A stretch of 64,000 bases of DNA, taken from the NCBI RefSeq assembly GCF_019145475.1, contig NZ_JAHTKI010000005.1, forward strand, positions 62,001 to 126,000, in the 5' to 3' direction. Below, piece after piece: positions 62,322 through 64,000 of the stretch. Both the position numbers and the translations under genes were made by a program. The notes beneath the pieces were generated by a model that saw nothing but the letters and a program-made list of their open reading frames with translations, was not told the DNA's origin and did no database searches. This DNA is from Pseudomonas botevensis (lineage in GTDB: Bacteria; Pseudomonadota; Gammaproteobacteria; Pseudomonadales; Pseudomonadaceae). The stretch's first letter is position 1; each line of letters starts with the position of its first letter.

Positions 62322-63007
62322 ACATCATTGCACCGGTTATCACCATCGATGGGCCAAGCGGTTCGGGCAAGGGCACGGTAGCCGGGATTCTGGCCGAGCG
62401 TCTGGGCTGGAAACTGCTGGACTCCGGCGCGCTGTATCGCCTGCTGGCGTTCGCCGCGCACAATCATGGTGTCGACCTTACCAATGAAGAACTGCTGAAG
62501 AAACTCGCTGCTCATCTGGATGTGCAATTCATTCCGGCGACGAACGGTCAGTTGCAGCGGATCATCCTGGAAGGTGATGAAGTCAGCGATGTCATCCGTA
62601 CTGAAAGCGTCGGCTCCGGCGCTTCCCAGGTGGCTGCGTTGCCAGCGGTGCGCGAGGCGCTGCTGCAGCGCCAGCGTGATTTTCTGGAAATGCCGGGGCT
62701 GGTGGCGGATGGTCGCGACATGGGCACGGTGGTTTTTCCAAACGCACCATTGAAGATTTTCCTCACGGCCAGCGCCGAGGAGCGGGCACGCCGTCGATAT
62801 TTGCAGTTGAAGGGCAAAGTCGAGGGTGTTAGTCTGTCGAGTCTGCTAGATGAGATCCGTGCGCGCGACGAGCGTGACACCCAGCGAACCGTAGCCCCGC
62901 TCAAACCGGCGGCTGACGCCATTCAGCTGGATTCCACGGAGTTGTCCATCGATCAGGTGTTGCAACGCATCATGAGCGAGATCGCCATTCGCGATATCGC
63001 CGGATGA
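62318..63007 (+). CDS. cmk: Cytidylate kinase
   Basis: 229 residues from a GTG start overlapping the aroA stop by 4 bases (GTGA). The P-loop is [16 protein letters not shown] (about 7-22). [11 protein letters not shown] and the [12 protein letters not shown] region (about 160-171) are typical of bacterial CMP kinase. It phosphorylates CMP and dCMP. Linkage to rpsA is common in Gram-negative bacteria. Confidence 0.97.
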   Translation: MNIIAPVITIDGPSGSGKGTVAGILAERLGWKLLDSGALYRLLAFAAHNHGVDLTNEELLKKLAAHLDVQFIPATNGQLQRIILEGDEVSDVIRTESVGSGASQVAALPAVREALLQRQRDFLEMPGLVADGRDMGTVVFPNAPLKIFLTASAEERARRRYLQLKGKVEGVSLSSLLDEIRARDERDTQRTVAPLKPAADAIQLDSTELSIDQVLQRIMSEIAIRDIAG

Positions 63008-63010
63008 TCA

Positions 63011-63055
63011 GGAAGGCCGCAGGGGACCAGTCATAGTCCTGCGGTGGCTTCCTTT
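63011..63055 (+). promoter_or_regulatory. Stem-loop between cmk and rpsA
   Basis: GGAAGGCCGCAGG pairs with CCTGCGGTGGCTTCC (interrupted stem, 14-base loop), followed by TTTAATT. It may be a weak terminator or part of the rpsA leader that S1 uses for self-control. The stem begins a few bases after the cmk stop. Confidence 0.5.
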
Positions 63056-63127
63056 AATTGAAACTGACCCGCATCGTCTGGGATGTGGAGACGGGCGTAT
63101 TCTTCGCCCTAATCAACAGGAATTAAA

Positions 63128-64000
63128 ATGAGCGAAAGCTTTGCGGAACTCTTTGAAGAAAGCCTAAAGACCCTGAATCTTCAGGCAGGCTCCATCATCA
63201 CCGGTGTTATCGTTGATATCGATTACCAGGCTCGCTGGGTAACCGTTCACGCTGGTCTGAAGTCTGAAGCACTCATCCCGCTTGAGCAGTTCTACAACGA
63301 CGCTGGCGATCTGACTATCAACGTCGGTGACGAAGTTCACGTTGCTCTGGACTCGGTTGAAGACGGTTTCGGTGAAACCAAGCTGTCCCGTGAAAAAGCC
63401 AAGCGCGCTGAATGCTGGATCGTTCTGGAAGCAGCCTTCGCAGCTGAGGAAGTGGTCAAGGGCGTTATCAACGGTAAGGTTAAAGGCGGCTTCACTGTCG
63501 ACGTTAACGGCATCCGTGCGTTCCTGCCAGGTTCCCTGGTTGACGTCCGTCCAGTGCGCGACACCACGCACCTGGAAGGCAAAGAGCTGGAATTCAAGGT
63601 CATCAAGCTGGACCAGAAGCGCAACAACGTTGTCGTTTCCCGTCGCAGCGTCCTGGAAGCCGAGAACTCCGCCGAGCGTGAAGCTCTGCTGGAATCCCTG
63701 CAGGAAGGCCAGCAAGTCAAAGGTATCGTCAAAAACCTCACCGATTACGGCGCATTCGTCGATCTGGGTGGCGTGGACGGCCTGCTGCACATCACCGACA
63801 TGGCCTGGAAGCGCATCAAGCATCCTTCCGAGATCGTCAATGTTGGCGACGAGATCGACGTCAAGGTTCTGAAGTACGATCGCGAGCGCAATCGTGTTTC
63901 CCTGGGCCTGAAGCAACTGGGCGAAGATCCATGGGTTGCTATCAAAGCCCGTTACCCAGAAAGCACTCGCGTTACCGCTCGTGTAACCAACCTGACCGAC
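63128..64000 (+). CDS. rpsA: 30S ribosomal protein S1 (5' part; runs off the window)
   Basis: 291 codons are present with no stop before the window end. The start [20 protein letters not shown] and AGGAATTAAA upstream are typical. S1 repeats are visible at about 19-87, 105-170 and 190-260 ([20 protein letters not shown] is the third), and a fourth is cut off. S1 binds mRNA leaders on the 30S subunit. Codon use is strongly biased, as in highly expressed genes (many GTT, GCT and GAA codons), unlike the GC-rich genes before it. Confidence 0.98.
   Translation, partial: MSESFAELFEESLKTLNLQAGSIITGVIVDIDYQARWVTVHAGLKSEALIPLEQFYNDAGDLTINVGDEVHVALDSVEDGFGETKLSREKAKRAECWIVLEAAFAAEEVVKGVINGKVKGGFTVDVNGIRAFLPGSLVDVRPVRDTTHLEGKELEFKVIKLDQKRNNVVVSRRSVLEAENSAEREALLESLQEGQQVKGIVKNLTDYGAFVDLGGVDGLLHITDMAWKRIKHPSEIVNVGDEIDVKVLKYDRERNRVSLGLKQLGEDPWVAIKARYPESTRVTARVTNLTD

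Overview
The window is 64 kb of chromosomal DNA from a Pseudomonas, most likely the P. fluorescens group. Evidence: GC-rich codon use throughout; the order serC-pheA-hisC-tyrA/aroA-cmk-rpsA with the fused tyrA-aroA gene typical of pseudomonads; the three-gene N-acetylglutaminylglutamine amide (NAGGN) osmolyte cluster; the etfBA/ETF-QO divergent pair; and six copies of the Pseudomonas REP palindrome (core GGGAGCGGGCTTGCCCGCGAA). I found no tRNA or rRNA gene, CRISPR array, prophage or intact insertion sequence. Most of the window looks like core genome.

Layout. 1-5350: a D-galactonate (De Ley-Doudoroff type) operon, dgoK-dgoA-dgoD-MFS transporter, followed by an IclR regulator. 5352-7485: a zinc alcohol dehydrogenase divergent from an AraC regulator. 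7549-11444: ETF-ubiquinone oxidoreductase divergent from etfBA across a 549-base control region rich in palindromes. 11525-13545: a three-gene envelope operon (solute-binding protein, DUF4398 lipoprotein, DUF4398-OmpA protein). 13747-20940: a MocR-type regulator and several small or envelope genes, including an LTA-synthase-like sulfatase-fold protein. 21090-21515: a divergent csrA paralogue and yheU. 21664-26481: the NAGGN cluster on the minus strand.

26778-31583 encodes a 1601-residue protein with an LRR block and a C-terminal NEL-type ubiquitin ligase signature, the clearest accessory gene here. 31584-40510: mnmC, a polyphosphate:AMP phosphotransferase, a thiolase, an EamA exporter, fumC, a DUF2059 protein and a BolA protein. 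40657-44055: trhO, a DsbA-like protein and an ABC exporter. 44257-48550: a membrane GGDEF-EAL protein, a TenA/PqqC-fold protein and a GGDEF cyclase. 48914-53638: yciK-like SDR, mupP, ubiG and an MTA/SAH deaminase on the minus strand, divergent from mtnA (methionine salvage). 54052-64000: gyrA and then the aromatic/serine/histidine-aminotransferase supraoperon running into cmk and rpsA, which is cut by the window end.

The less ordinary points are: (i) the large LRR-NEL protein with no secretion system nearby; (ii) the ETF-QO/etfB intergenic region, with a near-consensus promoter, a PsrA-like box, a LiuR-like box, a 10-bp-arm palindrome and a 177-base segment bounded by 19-bp inverted repeats; (iii) a csrA paralogue whose Shine-Dalgarno sequence lies partly inside a perfect 8-bp hairpin; (iv) a sharply AT-rich patch inside the EAL domain of the GGDEF-EAL gene. 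All functional calls are from reading the sequence and from recalled family knowledge; no search was run.
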